From NCBI GenBank assembly GCA_001915545.1, contig MNQS01000136.1:1-64000 (forward strand): DNA of 64,000 bases. Reading direction: 5' to 3'. A program made the translations under genes and the position numbers. Position 1 is the first letter of the stretch. The number at the start of each line of letters is the position of its first letter. Shown piece by piece: positions 25,170 to 35,286 of this stretch. The notes below the pieces were generated by a model. The model saw nothing but the letters and a program-made list of their open reading frames with translations. It ran no database searches and was not told where the DNA came from. This stretch comes from Bacteroides sp. 43_108 (GTDB taxonomy: Bacteria; Bacteroidota; Bacteroidia; Bacteroidales; Bacteroidaceae).

Positions 25170-27185
25170 TTAAAACATTGCTTTAACCTGGTTGTAGACG
25201 TTCTCGGCTGTGAATCCGAGTTTTTCGTCGAGAACCTTGTAAGGAGCAGAGAATCCGAAGCTTTCGAGTCCGAATACCTTTCCGTTGCTTCCTACGAGGC
25301 CTTCGAGGTTGACAGGAAGTCCGGCAGTGAGACCGAAAATCTTTGCTCCTGCAGGGAGGATGCTTTCCTGATAATCCTTAGGCTGTGAACGGAAGAGTCC
25401 TTCAGATGGACAGCTTACGATTCTTACCTTCATGCCGTCCTTGCGGAGAAGCTCGGCTCCGGCAACGAGTGTTGCAACTTCAGAACCGCTGGCAACGAGG
25501 ATTACATCTGGGTCAGCGTCTGAGCCTGCAACGATGTATGCACCCTTAGCAGCCTGGCTGTAGTCTGTTCCGGCAGGGAGCTTTGTGATGTTCTGACGTG
25601 AAAGTATCAGAGCTGTAGGAGTTGAAGTGTTCTCCATTGCAAGCTTCCAGCATGCTGTTGTTTCGTCTGCATCGGCAGGACGGAGCACGAGCATTGAGTT
25701 CTGGCCTGAGTGGTTCTTGAGTTTCTCCATGAGGCGGATCTGTGCTTCCTGCTCAACAGGTTCGTGAGTAGGTCCGTCTTCGCCTACACGGAATGCGTCG
25801 TGTGTCCAGATGAACTTGACAGGGCACTGCATGAGAGCTGCCATGCGGACAGCCGGTTTCATGTAGTCGGAGAATACGAAGAATGTTCCGCAAGCTGGGA
25901 TGACACCACCGTGGAGAGACATACCGATGCAGCAGCATGCCATTGTGAGCTCGGCAACACCTGCCTGGAAGAATGCTCCGCTGAAGTCGCCCTTGATGAA
26001 GGCGTGGGTCTTCTTGAGGAAGCCGTCTGTCTTGTCGGAGTTGCTGAGGTCGGCTGATGAGCAAACCATGTTCTCAACCTCTTCTGCAAGCTTGCTGAGA
26101 ACTGCAGCAGATGCGTTACGTGTAGCATCGTTTTCCTTCTGCTGGATGCTGTCCCAGTTTACTACCGGTGCATTGCCTTCGAACCATGCTTTCTGCTTTG
26201 TTGCCATCTCTGGATTTGCCTTTGCCCATTCTGCTTCTTCTGCATACTTTGCTGCCATGATTGTCTTGAGTTCTGCTGCGCGGTCGGCATAGAGCTTCTT
26301 GACATCGTCGAAGATTACGAATGGATTCTCAGGGTCGCCTCCGAGGTTCTTTACAGTATTTACGTATGCATCGCCTCCGAGAGGTGCACCGTGAGTCTTG
26401 CAGTTGCGCTCGTATGAAGTCATGTCGGCCTTGAGGGCACCCTTACCCATGATGCACTTTCCAATGATGAGGGTAGGGCGTTCAGATTCAGCCTTGGCTG
26501 CAGCGAGTGCTTCGCGGATCTGCTGTACGTCGTTTCCGTTGATAGTGATGACGTTCCAGTTCCATGCTCTGTACTTTGCAGCAGTGTCTTCGCTCATTAC
26601 GTCTGCACACTCAGTTGACAGCTGTATGTCGTTTGAGTCGTAGAACATGATGAGGTTGTTGAGTCCGAGGTGACCTGCTATACGGCCTGCGCCCTGAGAG
26701 ATTTCCTCTTCGATGCCTCCGTCTGAGATGTATGCATAGATTGTCTCTTTATCGAATACAGGGTTGCCTGTCTTTGCTGCAAGGAACTTTGCTGCGATAG
26801 CTGCGCCGACAGCAAATACGTGGCCCTGTCCGAGAGGACCTGAAGTGTTCTCAATGCCTCTCTTGACGTCTACCTCTGGGTGTCCAGGGCAAACAGAACC
26901 CCACTGACGGAGCTGCTGAAGATCTTCGAGAGTGAACTTGCCGATGAGGCAAAGCTGTGAGTACAGCATTGGTGACATGTGACCTGGGTCGAGGAAGAAG
27001 CGGTCACGTCCTTCCCATGTCGGATTCTCAGGATCGTATTCGAGAAACTCTGAATAGAGCACGTTGATGAAATCGGCTCCTCCCATGGCACCTCCCGGAT
27101 GTCCGGATTTTGCCTTCTCAACCATTGATGCAGCCAGGATACGGATGTTGTCGGCTGCATGGTCCATTACTTGTTTGCTGTTCAT
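25170..27185 (-). CDS. tkt: Transketolase
   Basis: 671 residues, full length. The TPP domain has the pattern YISDGGIEEEISQGA…NNLIMFYDSNDI (about residues 150-190) and the N-terminal KSGHPGGAMGGAD. The pyrimidine domain carries FIWTHDAFRVGEDGPTHEPVEQ (about residue 455-475). It moves two-carbon units between xylulose-5-P and aldose phosphates, the step that consumes the product of AraD. 33 bp after araB, in the same operon. Confidence 0.97.
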   Translation of the reverse strand: MNSKQVMDHAADNIRILAASMVEKAKSGHPGGAMGGADFINVLYSEFLEYDPENPTWEGRDRFFLDPGHMSPMLYSQLCLIGKFTLEDLQQLRQWGSVCPGHPEVDVKRGIENTSGPLGQGHVFAVGAAIAAKFLAAKTGNPVFDKETIYAYISDGGIEEEISQGAGRIAGHLGLNNLIMFYDSNDIQLSTECADVMSEDTAAKYRAWNWNVITINGNDVQQIREALAAAKAESERPTLIIGKCIMGKGALKADMTSYERNCKTHGAPLGGDAYVNTVKNLGGDPENPFVIFDDVKKLYADRAAELKTIMAAKYAEEAEWAKANPEMATKQKAWFEGNAPVVNWDSIQQKENDATRNASAAVLSKLAEEVENMVCSSADLSNSDKTDGFLKKTHAFIKGDFSGAFFQAGVAELTMACCCIGMSLHGGVIPACGTFFVFSDYMKPAVRMAALMQCPVKFIWTHDAFRVGEDGPTHEPVEQEAQIRLMEKLKNHSGQNSMLVLRPADADETTACWKLAMENTSTPTALILSRQNITKLPAGTDYSQAAKGAYIVAGSDADPDVILVASGSEVATLVAGAELLRKDGMKVRIVSCPSEGLFRSQPKDYQESILPAGAKIFGLTAGLPVNLEGLVGSNGKVFGLESFGFSAPYKVLDEKLGFTAENVYNQVKAMF

Positions 27186-27217
27186 ATTAATAGTTGATGT
27201 ATTTTGATTGTAGTTTC

Positions 27218-28816
27218 TTATTTCTTGAGTCTTACAGCTGCTTCTTCAACAGGCAGGCAAGCCTTGTAGGTTTCGATGTATTTGTTGAAACCTGCAACGT
27301 CTTCGGCTGTAGGTGAAACCTCGAAGCCTTCGTAGCCGGCAAATACCTTCTCGTCGAGGAAGTCTGCAAGAGACTGCTTCTTATCGTTGTTGACAAGGTA
27401 TGAGCCGAGGAGTGCAATACCCCATGCACCGCCTTCGCCTGCTGTCTCCATTACAGATATAGGAGAATTGATGGCTGCGGCAAGGATGCGCTGGCCTACA
27501 CCTTTGGTCTTGAAGAGACCTCCGTGGCCGGTGATTCTGTCAACCTTGATCTTTTCTTCGTTGAAGAGGATATCGTTGCCTATCTTGAGCACGCCTACAG
27601 AAGCGTAGAGGTTGGCACGCATGAAGTTGGCGAGGTTGAAGCGGTCGTTGGCCGAACGTATGAACATAGGGCGACCTTCGGCAAGTCCAGTGACAGGTTC
27701 GCCAGAGAAATAGTTGTAGGACATGAGGCCTCCGCAGTCGGCATCGCCGTTGAGTGCGTTGTTGTAGAGCTTGCTGAATATTTCATTCATGTCTACAGGT
27801 ATGCCCATGAGTTCCTGATATTCCTTGAAGATGTTGACCCAAGCGTTGAGGTCGGATGTGCAGTTGTTGCAGTGTACCATTGCGACGAGGCTTCCGTCAG
27901 GAGTGGTAACCATGTCAATCATCTCGTAAGGGCGTGAGAGTTCTTTCTCAAGCACAATCATGGAGAATGATGATGTTCCTGCAGAAACGTTTCCTGTGCG
28001 CTGCTTTACTGCATTGGTTGCAACCATGCCCGTACCTGCGTCGCCTTCTGGAGGACATACAGGTATGCCGGCTTTGAGGTGGCCTGAAACGTCGAGCTTC
28101 TTTGCGCCTTCAGGTGTGAGGAAACCTGCATTTTCGCCTGCATTGAGAACTTTTGGCAGGATGTCGAGAAGTTTCCAGCTGAATCCCTTAGGAGCAATGA
28201 GCTTGTCGAACTTGTCTACCATCTCGGCTGAGTAGTTCTTTGTTGCCGGATCGATAGGGAGCATTCCTGATGCATCGCCGATTCCGAGAACTCTCTTGCC
28301 TGTAATCTGCCAGTGAACATATCCGGCAAGGGTAGTGAGGAAGTCGATGTCCTTTACATGTTCCTCGTTGTCGAGGATTGCTTCATAGAGATGAGATATG
28401 CTCCATCTGAGAGGTATGTTGTAGACAAAGAGTTCAGACAATTCTGCAGCGGCCTTTCCTGTATTTGTATTGCGCCATGTACGGAATGGAACGAGAATCT
28501 CTTCTTTGTCGTTGAATGCCATATAGCCGTGCATCATGGCACTGATACCGATAGCGGCGAGAGCCTCGATTTCGACATCGTACTGCTGTTTTACGTTGGC
28601 ACGGAGATCAGCATAGCAGTCTTGCAATCCGTACCAGATAGCTTCGATGCTGTATGTCCAAAGTCCGTCCACCAACTGGTTTTCCCATGTGTGGCTTCCC
28701 TGGGCGATAGGCTTGTTTTCCTGGTCAATCAGAACAGCCTTAATTCGGGTTGAGCCGAACTCGATGCCGAGAATGGCTTTTCCTGATTCTATGGTTGACT
28801 TTGCGCTTAGATTCAT
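27218..28816 (-). CDS. araB: L-ribulokinase (FGGY family)
   Basis: 532 residues from the ATG at 28816; a TTG four codons earlier also opens the frame but is less likely. FGGY sugar kinase: N-terminal phosphate motif ILGIEFGSTRIKAVLID, substrate region WRNTNTGKAAAEL, and the C-terminal ATPase motifs NVSAGTSSFSM and DRITGHGGLFKTKGVGQ. The sugar is not told by the fold. Position between araA and transketolase marks it as the ribulokinase of the arabinose pathway rather than a xylulokinase. Confidence 0.88.
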   Translation of the reverse strand: MNLSAKSTIESGKAILGIEFGSTRIKAVLIDQENKPIAQGSHTWENQLVDGLWTYSIEAIWYGLQDCYADLRANVKQQYDVEIEALAAIGISAMMHGYMAFNDKEEILVPFRTWRNTNTGKAAAELSELFVYNIPLRWSISHLYEAILDNEEHVKDIDFLTTLAGYVHWQITGKRVLGIGDASGMLPIDPATKNYSAEMVDKFDKLIAPKGFSWKLLDILPKVLNAGENAGFLTPEGAKKLDVSGHLKAGIPVCPPEGDAGTGMVATNAVKQRTGNVSAGTSSFSMIVLEKELSRPYEMIDMVTTPDGSLVAMVHCNNCTSDLNAWVNIFKEYQELMGIPVDMNEIFSKLYNNALNGDADCGGLMSYNYFSGEPVTGLAEGRPMFIRSANDRFNLANFMRANLYASVGVLKIGNDILFNEEKIKVDRITGHGGLFKTKGVGQRILAAAINSPISVMETAGEGGAWGIALLGSYLVNNDKKQSLADFLDEKVFAGYEGFEVSPTAEDVAGFNKYIETYKACLPVEEAAVRLKK

Positions 28817-28865
28817 TTTTTTTACCAAATGTTAGTAGTTGTGATATGATAGTTATATAAACGAT

Positions 28866-28912
28866 GAAATTAAAAGTGCCTCCAGCTGGAGGCTGGCATG
28901 GCACTTTTAATT
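28866..28912 (-). terminator. Hairpin between araA and araB
   Basis: Outer stem AAAAGTGCC/GGCACTTTT (28872-28880 with 28900-28908) enclosing the palindrome CCTCCAGCTGGAGG, in the 118-bp gap between araA and araB. It may be a partial terminator or processing site that sets the ratio of upstream to downstream genes. Confidence 0.55.
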
Positions 28913-28934
28913 TATTATCTATGCATGTAGGCTA

Positions 28935-30473
28935 TCAGCAGAGAGCCTTGTTGAGCATGTAGTAGATTTCGTTCATACGAAGCTCCTTCTTGAAAGAGCT
29001 GATAGTTGTGTTCTCATCGATGTGTACCATTTCGATACCTGCGATTTCTGCATAGTCTTCCCAATATTCAGCAGTGAGATCGTATGAGAAGCATGAGTGG
29101 TGTGTTCCACCTGCAAGAATCCAAGCACCTGCACCGATTTCGAAGTTTGGCATTGGCTTCCAGAGAGCTGATGCAACAGGAAGTTTTGGAAGTGGTTTCG
29201 GTTCGATGCATTCAACATCGTTTACGATGAGGCGGAAACGGTTGCCCATGTCTACAACTGTAGCTGTGCATCCTCTACCAACCTTTGATGTGAATACGAG
29301 ACGAGCTGTCTGGCTCTTGCGGATACCGATTCCGAGGAAGTGTACTTCGAGACGTGGCTTCTTTGCTGCGATGAGAGGGCAAACCTCAAGCATGTGTGCC
29401 TGAAGGATAGAGCTGTTTTCTCCGTCGAAGTTGAGTGTGTAGTCTTCGAGGAATGAGCATCCGTTAGGGAGACCCTGGTTCATAACCCAAACTGTACGGT
29501 AGAGAGCTGCAGACTTCCAGTCGCCTTCTGCTCCAAATCCGTAGCCTTCTGCCATGAGGCGCTGTGAAGCGAGTCCTGGTATCTGGTCGAATCCGTTGCC
29601 TGTCTCTTCTACGTTGACATCGCCGAGGTCGTCGAAGTTGGTTGTGAATCCCTTTGCTCCCTTATCCTTGAGGATAGCGCGGAGAGCAAGTTCAGCCTTA
29701 GCTGAGTTCCAAACCTTGCGATAAGCTTCTGTGCTCTTGTCTTCGAGTTCTGCATCGTGGTCGTAGAGGCTGAAGTATTCAGCAACGAGTGCATCAACAT
29801 CTGCATCCTTAACCTTTCTGTGGTAGTCCATAAGTTCGCTTACTGGGCAGTAGTCTACGTGGTAGCCCATGCGCTGTTCTGCTTCTACCTTGTCACCGTC
29901 TGTAACGGCTACGTTGTTCATCTGGTCGCCGAAGCGGAGAATGAGCATGTCCTGAGAGTCTGCCCATCCTGCGCATACACGCATCCAAACTGCAATCTTG
30001 CGGAGTGTTTCATCGTCCTTCCAGTAACCTACAACTACCTTGCGACGGATACGCATGCGGCTGCAGATATGACCGAATTCGCGGTCACCGTGAGCTGACT
30101 GGTTGAGGTTCATGAAGTCCATGTCCATTGTGTCCCAAGGAATTTCCTTGTTGTACTGTGTGTGGAAGTGGAGAAGAGGCTTCTTGAGCTGCTGAAGTCC
30201 GTGAATCCACATCTTTGCAGGAGAGAATGTGTGCATCCATGTGATGACACCGATACACTTAGAATCATTGTTGGCAGCCTTGAAGATTTCTTCAACTTCT
30301 CTTGAAGAGTTGGCTGTTCCCTTATATACTACTTTTACAGGCAGTTTTCCTGATGCGTTGAGACCGTTTACCATTTCTGTTGAATGGCCGTCTACTGCTA
30401 CTACTGCATCGCCACCGTAGAGCAACTGTGCTCCTGTGACCCACCATACTTCATAATTGCTGAATGCTTCCAT
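28935..30473 (-). CDS. araA: L-arabinose isomerase
   Basis: 512 residues, the typical length. It converts L-arabinose to L-ribulose. The start EVWWVTGAQLLYGG and the later metal-site region with the two histidines (GTHHSCFSYDL near residue 462) and EGDWKSAAL are family hallmarks. Fifth gene of the operon after araD, with 141 bp between. No anomalies. Confidence 0.97.
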   Translation of the reverse strand: MEAFSNYEVWWVTGAQLLYGGDAVVAVDGHSTEMVNGLNASGKLPVKVVYKGTANSSREVEEIFKAANNDSKCIGVITWMHTFSPAKMWIHGLQQLKKPLLHFHTQYNKEIPWDTMDMDFMNLNQSAHGDREFGHICSRMRIRRKVVVGYWKDDETLRKIAVWMRVCAGWADSQDMLILRFGDQMNNVAVTDGDKVEAEQRMGYHVDYCPVSELMDYHRKVKDADVDALVAEYFSLYDHDAELEDKSTEAYRKVWNSAKAELALRAILKDKGAKGFTTNFDDLGDVNVEETGNGFDQIPGLASQRLMAEGYGFGAEGDWKSAALYRTVWVMNQGLPNGCSFLEDYTLNFDGENSSILQAHMLEVCPLIAAKKPRLEVHFLGIGIRKSQTARLVFTSKVGRGCTATVVDMGNRFRLIVNDVECIEPKPLPKLPVASALWKPMPNFEIGAGAWILAGGTHHSCFSYDLTAEYWEDYAEIAGIEMVHIDENTTISSFKKELRMNEIYYMLNKALC

Positions 30474-30614
30474 AATATATATACTTTAATAGGTTGTTAT
30501 TGATTGCCGCGTGCGCCATTCCAGGACGGACGCATGCTTTGGTTGTTTTATCTCTCTTGTTGGAACCTATGTTACGAGATTCCTTTTATATGGGGCTTGC
30601 GCCTCTTTGTTTTT

Positions 30615-31310
30615 TTATTTCTTTTTCTGACCGTAATATGCGTTAGGACCGTGCTTGCGGCTGTAGTGCTTCTCGATGAGGAGCGGATTCATGGTAGTTT
30701 TAGGATTAATCATGAATGATACGAAAGCCATCTTTGCACACTGTTCCATAACTTTTGCATTGTATACTGCATTGTCTGGACTTGTTCCCCATGCGAACGG
30801 ACCGTGGTTCTTTACGAGTACGCCTGGAGTGTGGTCTGGATTGATGTCCTTGAAACGCTTGATGATGACATTTCCTGTTTCGAGTTCATAGTCGCCCTTG
30901 ACCTCTTCTTCTGTCATATCGTCTGTGCAAGGTATGTCGTTGTGGAAATAGTCGGCGTGTGTAGTACCGATGTTTGGTATGTCCATTCCTGCCTGTGCCC
31001 AAGCTGTTGCGTAGGTAGAGTGGGTGTGAACGATGCCCTGTATGTTAGGGAAGGCACGATAGAGTGCGAGATGTGTAGGTGTGTCAGATGAAGGGTTAAG
31101 CTCGCCTTCAACGACTTTGCCTGTATTGAGATCTACGACAACCATGTCACTAACTTTCATTTCGTCATAGCTTACACCGCTAGGCTTTATAACTACGAGG
31201 CCTTTTTCGCGGTCTATACCTGACACGTTGCCCCATGTGAATATGACAAGACCTTGCTTGACAAGATCAAGGTTTGCCTTGAATACTTTTTCTTTAAGTG
31301 TCTTCAACAT
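30615..31310 (-). CDS. araD: L-ribulose-5-phosphate 4-epimerase
   Basis: 231 residues. A class II aldolase fold whose zinc histidines lie in [13 protein letters not shown] (about residue 95) and a later His in the NHGPFAWG region (about residue 170). It converts L-ribulose-5-P to D-xylulose-5-P, completing the arabinose pathway. It follows araR by 29 bp. Confidence 0.96.
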   Translation of the reverse strand: MLKTLKEKVFKANLDLVKQGLVIFTWGNVSGIDREKGLVVIKPSGVSYDEMKVSDMVVVDLNTGKVVEGELNPSSDTPTHLALYRAFPNIQGIVHTHSTYATAWAQAGMDIPNIGTTHADYFHNDIPCTDDMTEEEVKGDYELETGNVIIKRFKDINPDHTPGVLVKNHGPFAWGTSPDNAVYNAKVMEQCAKMAFVSFMINPKTTMNPLLIEKHYSRKHGPNAYYGQKKK

Positions 31311-31339
31311 ATCTGATATGTTTTTTTATGGTGTTCAAC

Positions 31340-32020
31340 TTAGTTTTCCTGTTCGCTTTGATTGTTTTGACCGTGTTTGTCGTTGTATTTGTAGAGAACT
31401 GCACCGCGTCTGGAATTCTTCTTGTCGATAAGGTCTGTCTTTATCAGATAGTCCTTGTCGAGAATGCTTCTTCGGAAGTTTCTCTTGTCGATGCTTTCTC
31501 CCATAATTGATTCGTAGAGCGACTGAAGTTGGGTCAGTGTGAAATGTTCTGGAAGAAGGTTGTAGCCTATAGGTTCTACCTTTATCCTGTCTTTCATTGC
31601 CTTGCGGGCATTGCGGACCATCTCGTTGTGGTCGAAGCACAGCTCCGGAAGCTCGTCGACGTCAACCCACTTGGCAAAGTGTTCTTTTGAAAGTTCGCTG
31701 TCGTACTCGTTTACGTTTATTAGTGCGTAGTATGCGACAGAAACAACACGTTCACCTGGGTCACGTTCTACATCGCCGTAGGCGCCCAACTGCTCCATGT
31801 AGATTTTATGAAGACCCGTAAGCTCAAACAGCACTCTTGATGCTGCCTGGCTTACGCTTTCTTCTTTTTTGACAAACCCACCCATGAGAGACCATAGTCC
31901 CTTTCCCGGTTCAAGTTGACGCTGCTGAATCAGAAGCTTTAGCTTGCCTTCGGAAAAACCGAAGATTATACAGTCTACTGATACGAGAAATCGTGGGTAA
32001 CTTTCATAATAGTTCGACAT
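31340..32020 (-). CDS. araR: Nudix-family transcriptional regulator of arabinose use (AraR)
   Basis: 226 residues from the ATG at 32020 (a longer frame to 32068 would overlap the symporter). The N-terminal Nudix-like domain (SVDCIIFGFSEGKLKLLIQQR and GLWSLMGGFVKKEES) has a decayed catalytic Nudix box, fitting ligand sensing rather than hydrolysis. The C-terminal ~80 residues form a winged helix (FTLTQLQSLYESIM…DKRNFRRSILDKD). This is the domain order of the NrtR/AraR group known in Bacteroides, which represses arabinose genes. It sits inside the operon between symporter and araD, so it is probably autoregulated. A candidate operator lies at 35067-35090. Confidence 0.88.
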   Translation of the reverse strand: MSNYYESYPRFLVSVDCIIFGFSEGKLKLLIQQRQLEPGKGLWSLMGGFVKKEESVSQAASRVLFELTGLHKIYMEQLGAYGDVERDPGERVVSVAYYALINVNEYDSELSKEHFAKWVDVDELPELCFDHNEMVRNARKAMKDRIKVEPIGYNLLPEHFTLTQLQSLYESIMGESIDKRNFRRSILDKDYLIKTDLIDKKNSRRGAVLYKYNDKHGQNNQSEQEN

Positions 32021-32030
32021 CTTTCTGCAA

Positions 32031-33776
32031 TTACCAGAAATATGCGTAGAACAGTGCGCAGAGTGCAATTACACCAAGTGATGCAAGTACATCCCATTTG
32101 TTCCAGCTTTCGCGGATGGTCTTCTTGTAGTCGCCACTGAATGTGATAGCCGCAATCTGTTCTGCTGTTGGTTTCGGTGTGAACATTGATATAACAAACA
32201 TCATGACGATGATGAATACGAGCAACCAAACTTCGAATATAAGCCAGTTTGTCTGCCAGAACCATGTTGTGCTCTCCCAGAATGCACCTTCCATGACAGC
32301 CTTTCCTGAGTCTGTCAGAACGTTTGTGAGAAGACGGAGCATACCGATGAGGAAACCGCCGATAAGACCCCATTCTCCAGCCTTAGGAGTGATGCGCTTA
32401 GAGAATATACCGAGTGTGAATACAGCAACCATTGCTGGTGCGATGAGTGACTGGATATCCTGGAGATATGAATAGAGGTTACCCATGTTCATCATGATAG
32501 GCATCCATGCCAATCCTAAAAGTACTACTACTACTGTTGCAATACGGCCAACGAGTACATAGTGGCTTTCGCTCATGCCTTTCTTCATCGGCTTGTAGAA
32601 GTCTTCAGTGAAGAGTGTAGCGCAGCTGTTGAAGAATGCTGCCAATGATGCTACGAGTGCGCAGATGAATCCGATTGTAACGATACCTTTAACTCCGGCA
32701 GGGAGGATGTTCTTTACCATCATGGCAAATGCACCGTCTGTATCGTGTGTGTTTGTGATATCCATTTCAATTCCACTTCCTGCTTTCATAGAAAGTGCGT
32801 ATGCAACCATTCCTGGGATAAGGAACATGAATACAGGAAGAAGTTTGAAGTAACCGGCTGCAATTGTACCACGGCGTGCACGCTGCATGACTTTACCATT
32901 GTCCTCGCCCTTTGTCTGTCCCAATACACGCTGTACGATGTGCTGGTCTGTACACCAGTACCAGAATCCGATGATTGATGCTCCAAGGAACACAACATAT
33001 CCTGGGAACTGAGGATACATAGGGTCGTTAGGGTCTGTGTGGAACATGTGTGTAGTACCGAATCCGTCGTGAGCTGCGTTACATACTGACATCATCTGTG
33101 ACCATCCTTCGCTTATGCTTCCATCACCCAGCATGTTGAGTCCGAGGAAAAGTACAAGGAAAGAACCGATGATGAGGATTGGAGTCTGTATTGCAGACAG
33201 TGTCATCACACCTTTCATACCTCCAAATACTGTAAATACGGCTGTGATGGCAATAAGACCGATAGCTCCGTACCAGAATGGAAGTCCGAGAAGATATTCG
33301 AAGAAGATACCTCCTGTGAATGCTGTAACTGATACTTTTGTCAATACGTATGCAATCAATGTGATGATTGACAACCATGAACCTGTGCGCTGTGTGTAAC
33401 GGAATTTCAGGAAGTCTGGCATTGTGATGATCTTGCCCATCTTGTTGTTGAGCAACTGATAGAATGGAACGAACAACCATCCGAGAATAAGAATCATCCA
33501 ACCTTGCATTTCCCAGTGTGCCATTCCGACACCGTCTTTAGCTCCTGTTCCGGCAAGTCCTACAAGGTGCTCAGATCCGATATTTGCAGCGAAGATGGCT
33601 GCACCGATTATATACCATGGTTCTCCTTTACCAAAAAGGTAGTCCTGGCTGTCGGCTCCTTTCATCTTCATCTTGTCCTTTTTTATGGCACGATATATAG
33701 CCCATATAATGGCAACTATGCCGACGGCCAGTACTGTCCAGTCCAGCCACATAAATTCATTTGTATTCCAATTCAT
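32031..33776 (-). CDS. Sodium/solute symporter (SSS family), presumed arabinose transporter
   Basis: 581 residues with about 14 membrane helices. It starts WTVLAVGIVAIIWAIYRAIKK and carries the SSS-family pattern YLFGKGEPWYIIGAAIFAANIGSEHLVG (about residues 50-75). Such symporters use a Na+ gradient to import sugars. Its position between an aldose epimerase and araR points to arabinose as substrate, a role assigned by context. It ends 10 bp before the araR start. Confidence 0.9.
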   Translation of the reverse strand: MNWNTNEFMWLDWTVLAVGIVAIIWAIYRAIKKDKMKMKGADSQDYLFGKGEPWYIIGAAIFAANIGSEHLVGLAGTGAKDGVGMAHWEMQGWMILILGWLFVPFYQLLNNKMGKIITMPDFLKFRYTQRTGSWLSIITLIAYVLTKVSVTAFTGGIFFEYLLGLPFWYGAIGLIAITAVFTVFGGMKGVMTLSAIQTPILIIGSFLVLFLGLNMLGDGSISEGWSQMMSVCNAAHDGFGTTHMFHTDPNDPMYPQFPGYVVFLGASIIGFWYWCTDQHIVQRVLGQTKGEDNGKVMQRARRGTIAAGYFKLLPVFMFLIPGMVAYALSMKAGSGIEMDITNTHDTDGAFAMMVKNILPAGVKGIVTIGFICALVASLAAFFNSCATLFTEDFYKPMKKGMSESHYVLVGRIATVVVVLLGLAWMPIMMNMGNLYSYLQDIQSLIAPAMVAVFTLGIFSKRITPKAGEWGLIGGFLIGMLRLLTNVLTDSGKAVMEGAFWESTTWFWQTNWLIFEVWLLVFIIVMMFVISMFTPKPTAEQIAAITFSGDYKKTIRESWNKWDVLASLGVIALCALFYAYFW

Positions 33777-33814
33777 GACTTTTAATGTTTTTATGTATAT
33801 TAATTTATTAAAGG

Positions 33815-34987
33815 TTATTTTTCTACACCGAATTTAAAGATGCATTCACTGTGGTATGTCTGTCCCGGTTCGAGAACAGCAGATGGCCATTCCGGCTTGT
33901 TTGGTGTGTCAGGATAGTGCTGTGTTTCAAGACAAACTGATGCACGCTTGTTGTAAACAACGCCATTTTTACCTGTAGCAGTGCCGTCAAGGAAGTTTCC
34001 TGTATATACTTGTATTCCAGGTTCATTCGTGTATACTTCCAAAGTTATACCTGATACTGGAGAAGTAAGTTTTGCTGCAAGCTTGTTGATGTCTCCATTG
34101 GTGTTCAATACCCAGTTGTGGTCGTATCCGTTTCCGTTCTTAAGCTGTACGAAATCGTATTTGTCTATATCCTGGCTTATAGCTTTTGGAGTTGTAAAGT
34201 CCATTGGAGTATTCTTTACAGTTGCTATTTCGCCTGTTGTCATGAATGTGCTGTCAACTGGAGTGTAGTTGTCTGCATTGATGTAAAGAATATGGTCTGT
34301 AGCAGGCTTTGAAGGATCGCCTGATAGGTTGAAATATGAGTGGTTTGTCATGTTTATGACAGTCTTCTTGTCAGTTGTTGCATCATACTTGATGTCGATT
34401 GCATTGTCGCTTCTGAGAGTATATGTCACAGTAGCCGTAACTGCTCCAGGGAAATTCTGGTCTCCATCAGGTGACTGCATTGTAAGTGTGAGTGTGCTGT
34501 CGTTCTGAAGATTTCCATCATAAACCTGATATTGCCATCCGCGTGGACCGCCATGGAGGCAATGTCCGAAATTATTGGTAGGGAGTTGGATTGTATCGCC
34601 GTCAAGAACGATTTTACCTTTATTTATACGGTTGGCATAGCGTCCGATTGAGGCACCGAAATCTGAAAGATTGTTAGTTGGGAAATAGTCAGTAGCTTTG
34701 CTGAAACCAAGGACAACGTCTTTCATATTTCCGTCCTTGTCTGGAACCATTATAGATACGATTCGGCCTCCAAAGTTTGTTATGCACACTTCCATGCCGT
34801 TTGCATTTGTGAGTGTGTAAAGGTTGACTTTTTTCTCACCTTTGAGTGAATCAACGTATACCGTGTCAAAATCGCTTGGATTAAGACCGGATTTTGTGAG
34901 TGTTGGAGCACTTTGCTGTTGAGTGCATGCACTTAAAAGTGCAATACCTGCACCGGCGCCCAACATAATAGTTTTGAGATTTTTCAT
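33815..34987 (-). CDS. galM: Aldose 1-epimerase (mutarotase), lipoprotein form
   Basis: 390 residues. Lipoprotein signal ALLSACTQQQ (Cys near residue 21) places it in the periplasm or on the outer membrane. The GalM fold is intact: FGASIGRYANRI, the catalytic His in NMTNHSYFNLSG (about residue 225) and the Glu before QHYPDTPN. It equilibrates alpha and beta anomers of incoming sugar, here probably arabinose. It is the first gene of the operon. A second, cytoplasmic copy lies at 37747. Confidence 0.93.
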   Translation of the reverse strand: MKNLKTIMLGAGAGIALLSACTQQQSAPTLTKSGLNPSDFDTVYVDSLKGEKKVNLYTLTNANGMEVCITNFGGRIVSIMVPDKDGNMKDVVLGFSKATDYFPTNNLSDFGASIGRYANRINKGKIVLDGDTIQLPTNNFGHCLHGGPRGWQYQVYDGNLQNDSTLTLTMQSPDGDQNFPGAVTATVTYTLRSDNAIDIKYDATTDKKTVINMTNHSYFNLSGDPSKPATDHILYINADNYTPVDSTFMTTGEIATVKNTPMDFTTPKAISQDIDKYDFVQLKNGNGYDHNWVLNTNGDINKLAAKLTSPVSGITLEVYTNEPGIQVYTGNFLDGTATGKNGVVYNKRASVCLETQHYPDTPNKPEWPSAVLEPGQTYHSECIFKFGVEK

Positions 34988-35066
34988 AATCTTAGAGTTG
35001 TATTTTGTATTTATATTTGAATCTATCGGTAAATATAGTTCTATTATCTGGTTTATTTATTTTTCA

Positions 35067-35090
35067 ACTTTATGTTTTAAAACATAAAGT
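35067..35090. promoter_or_regulatory. Perfect 24-bp palindrome upstream of the arabinose operon (candidate AraR operator)
   Basis: ACTTTATGTTTT followed by its exact complement AAAACATAAAGT, centred 91 bp upstream of the galM start. A second weaker inverted repeat (AAAGTGT…ACACTTT, 35086-35106) overlaps its right side. AT-rich palindromes are what dimeric winged-helix repressors of this group bind. No second copy was found in the window. Weak TATATTTA lies nearer the gene as a possible -7 element. Confidence 0.5.
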
Positions 35091-35224
35091 GTGTTTTTTA
35101 CACTTTTATTTTATAAAAAGGGGGATGATTGATATATAAGGATGTGAATCTGAAATGATTCAGCTTAATGATATGAAGAAAAACTGAATAAATTAGACAG
35201 TTTTGTGTGCGGACTTTGGATATG

Positions 35225-35257
35225 AAAAAAGGTTGTCCCTGCATGAGAGACAACCTT
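35225..35257 (-). terminator. Terminator after galK
   Basis: Stem AAGGTTGTC (35229-35237) with GACAACCTT (35249-35257), then a minus-strand T-run. It ends the galactose operon just before the arabinose control region. Confidence 0.85.
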
Positions 35258-35286
35258 GATATTGTTTACTGTGATTTTTCTGTTGA

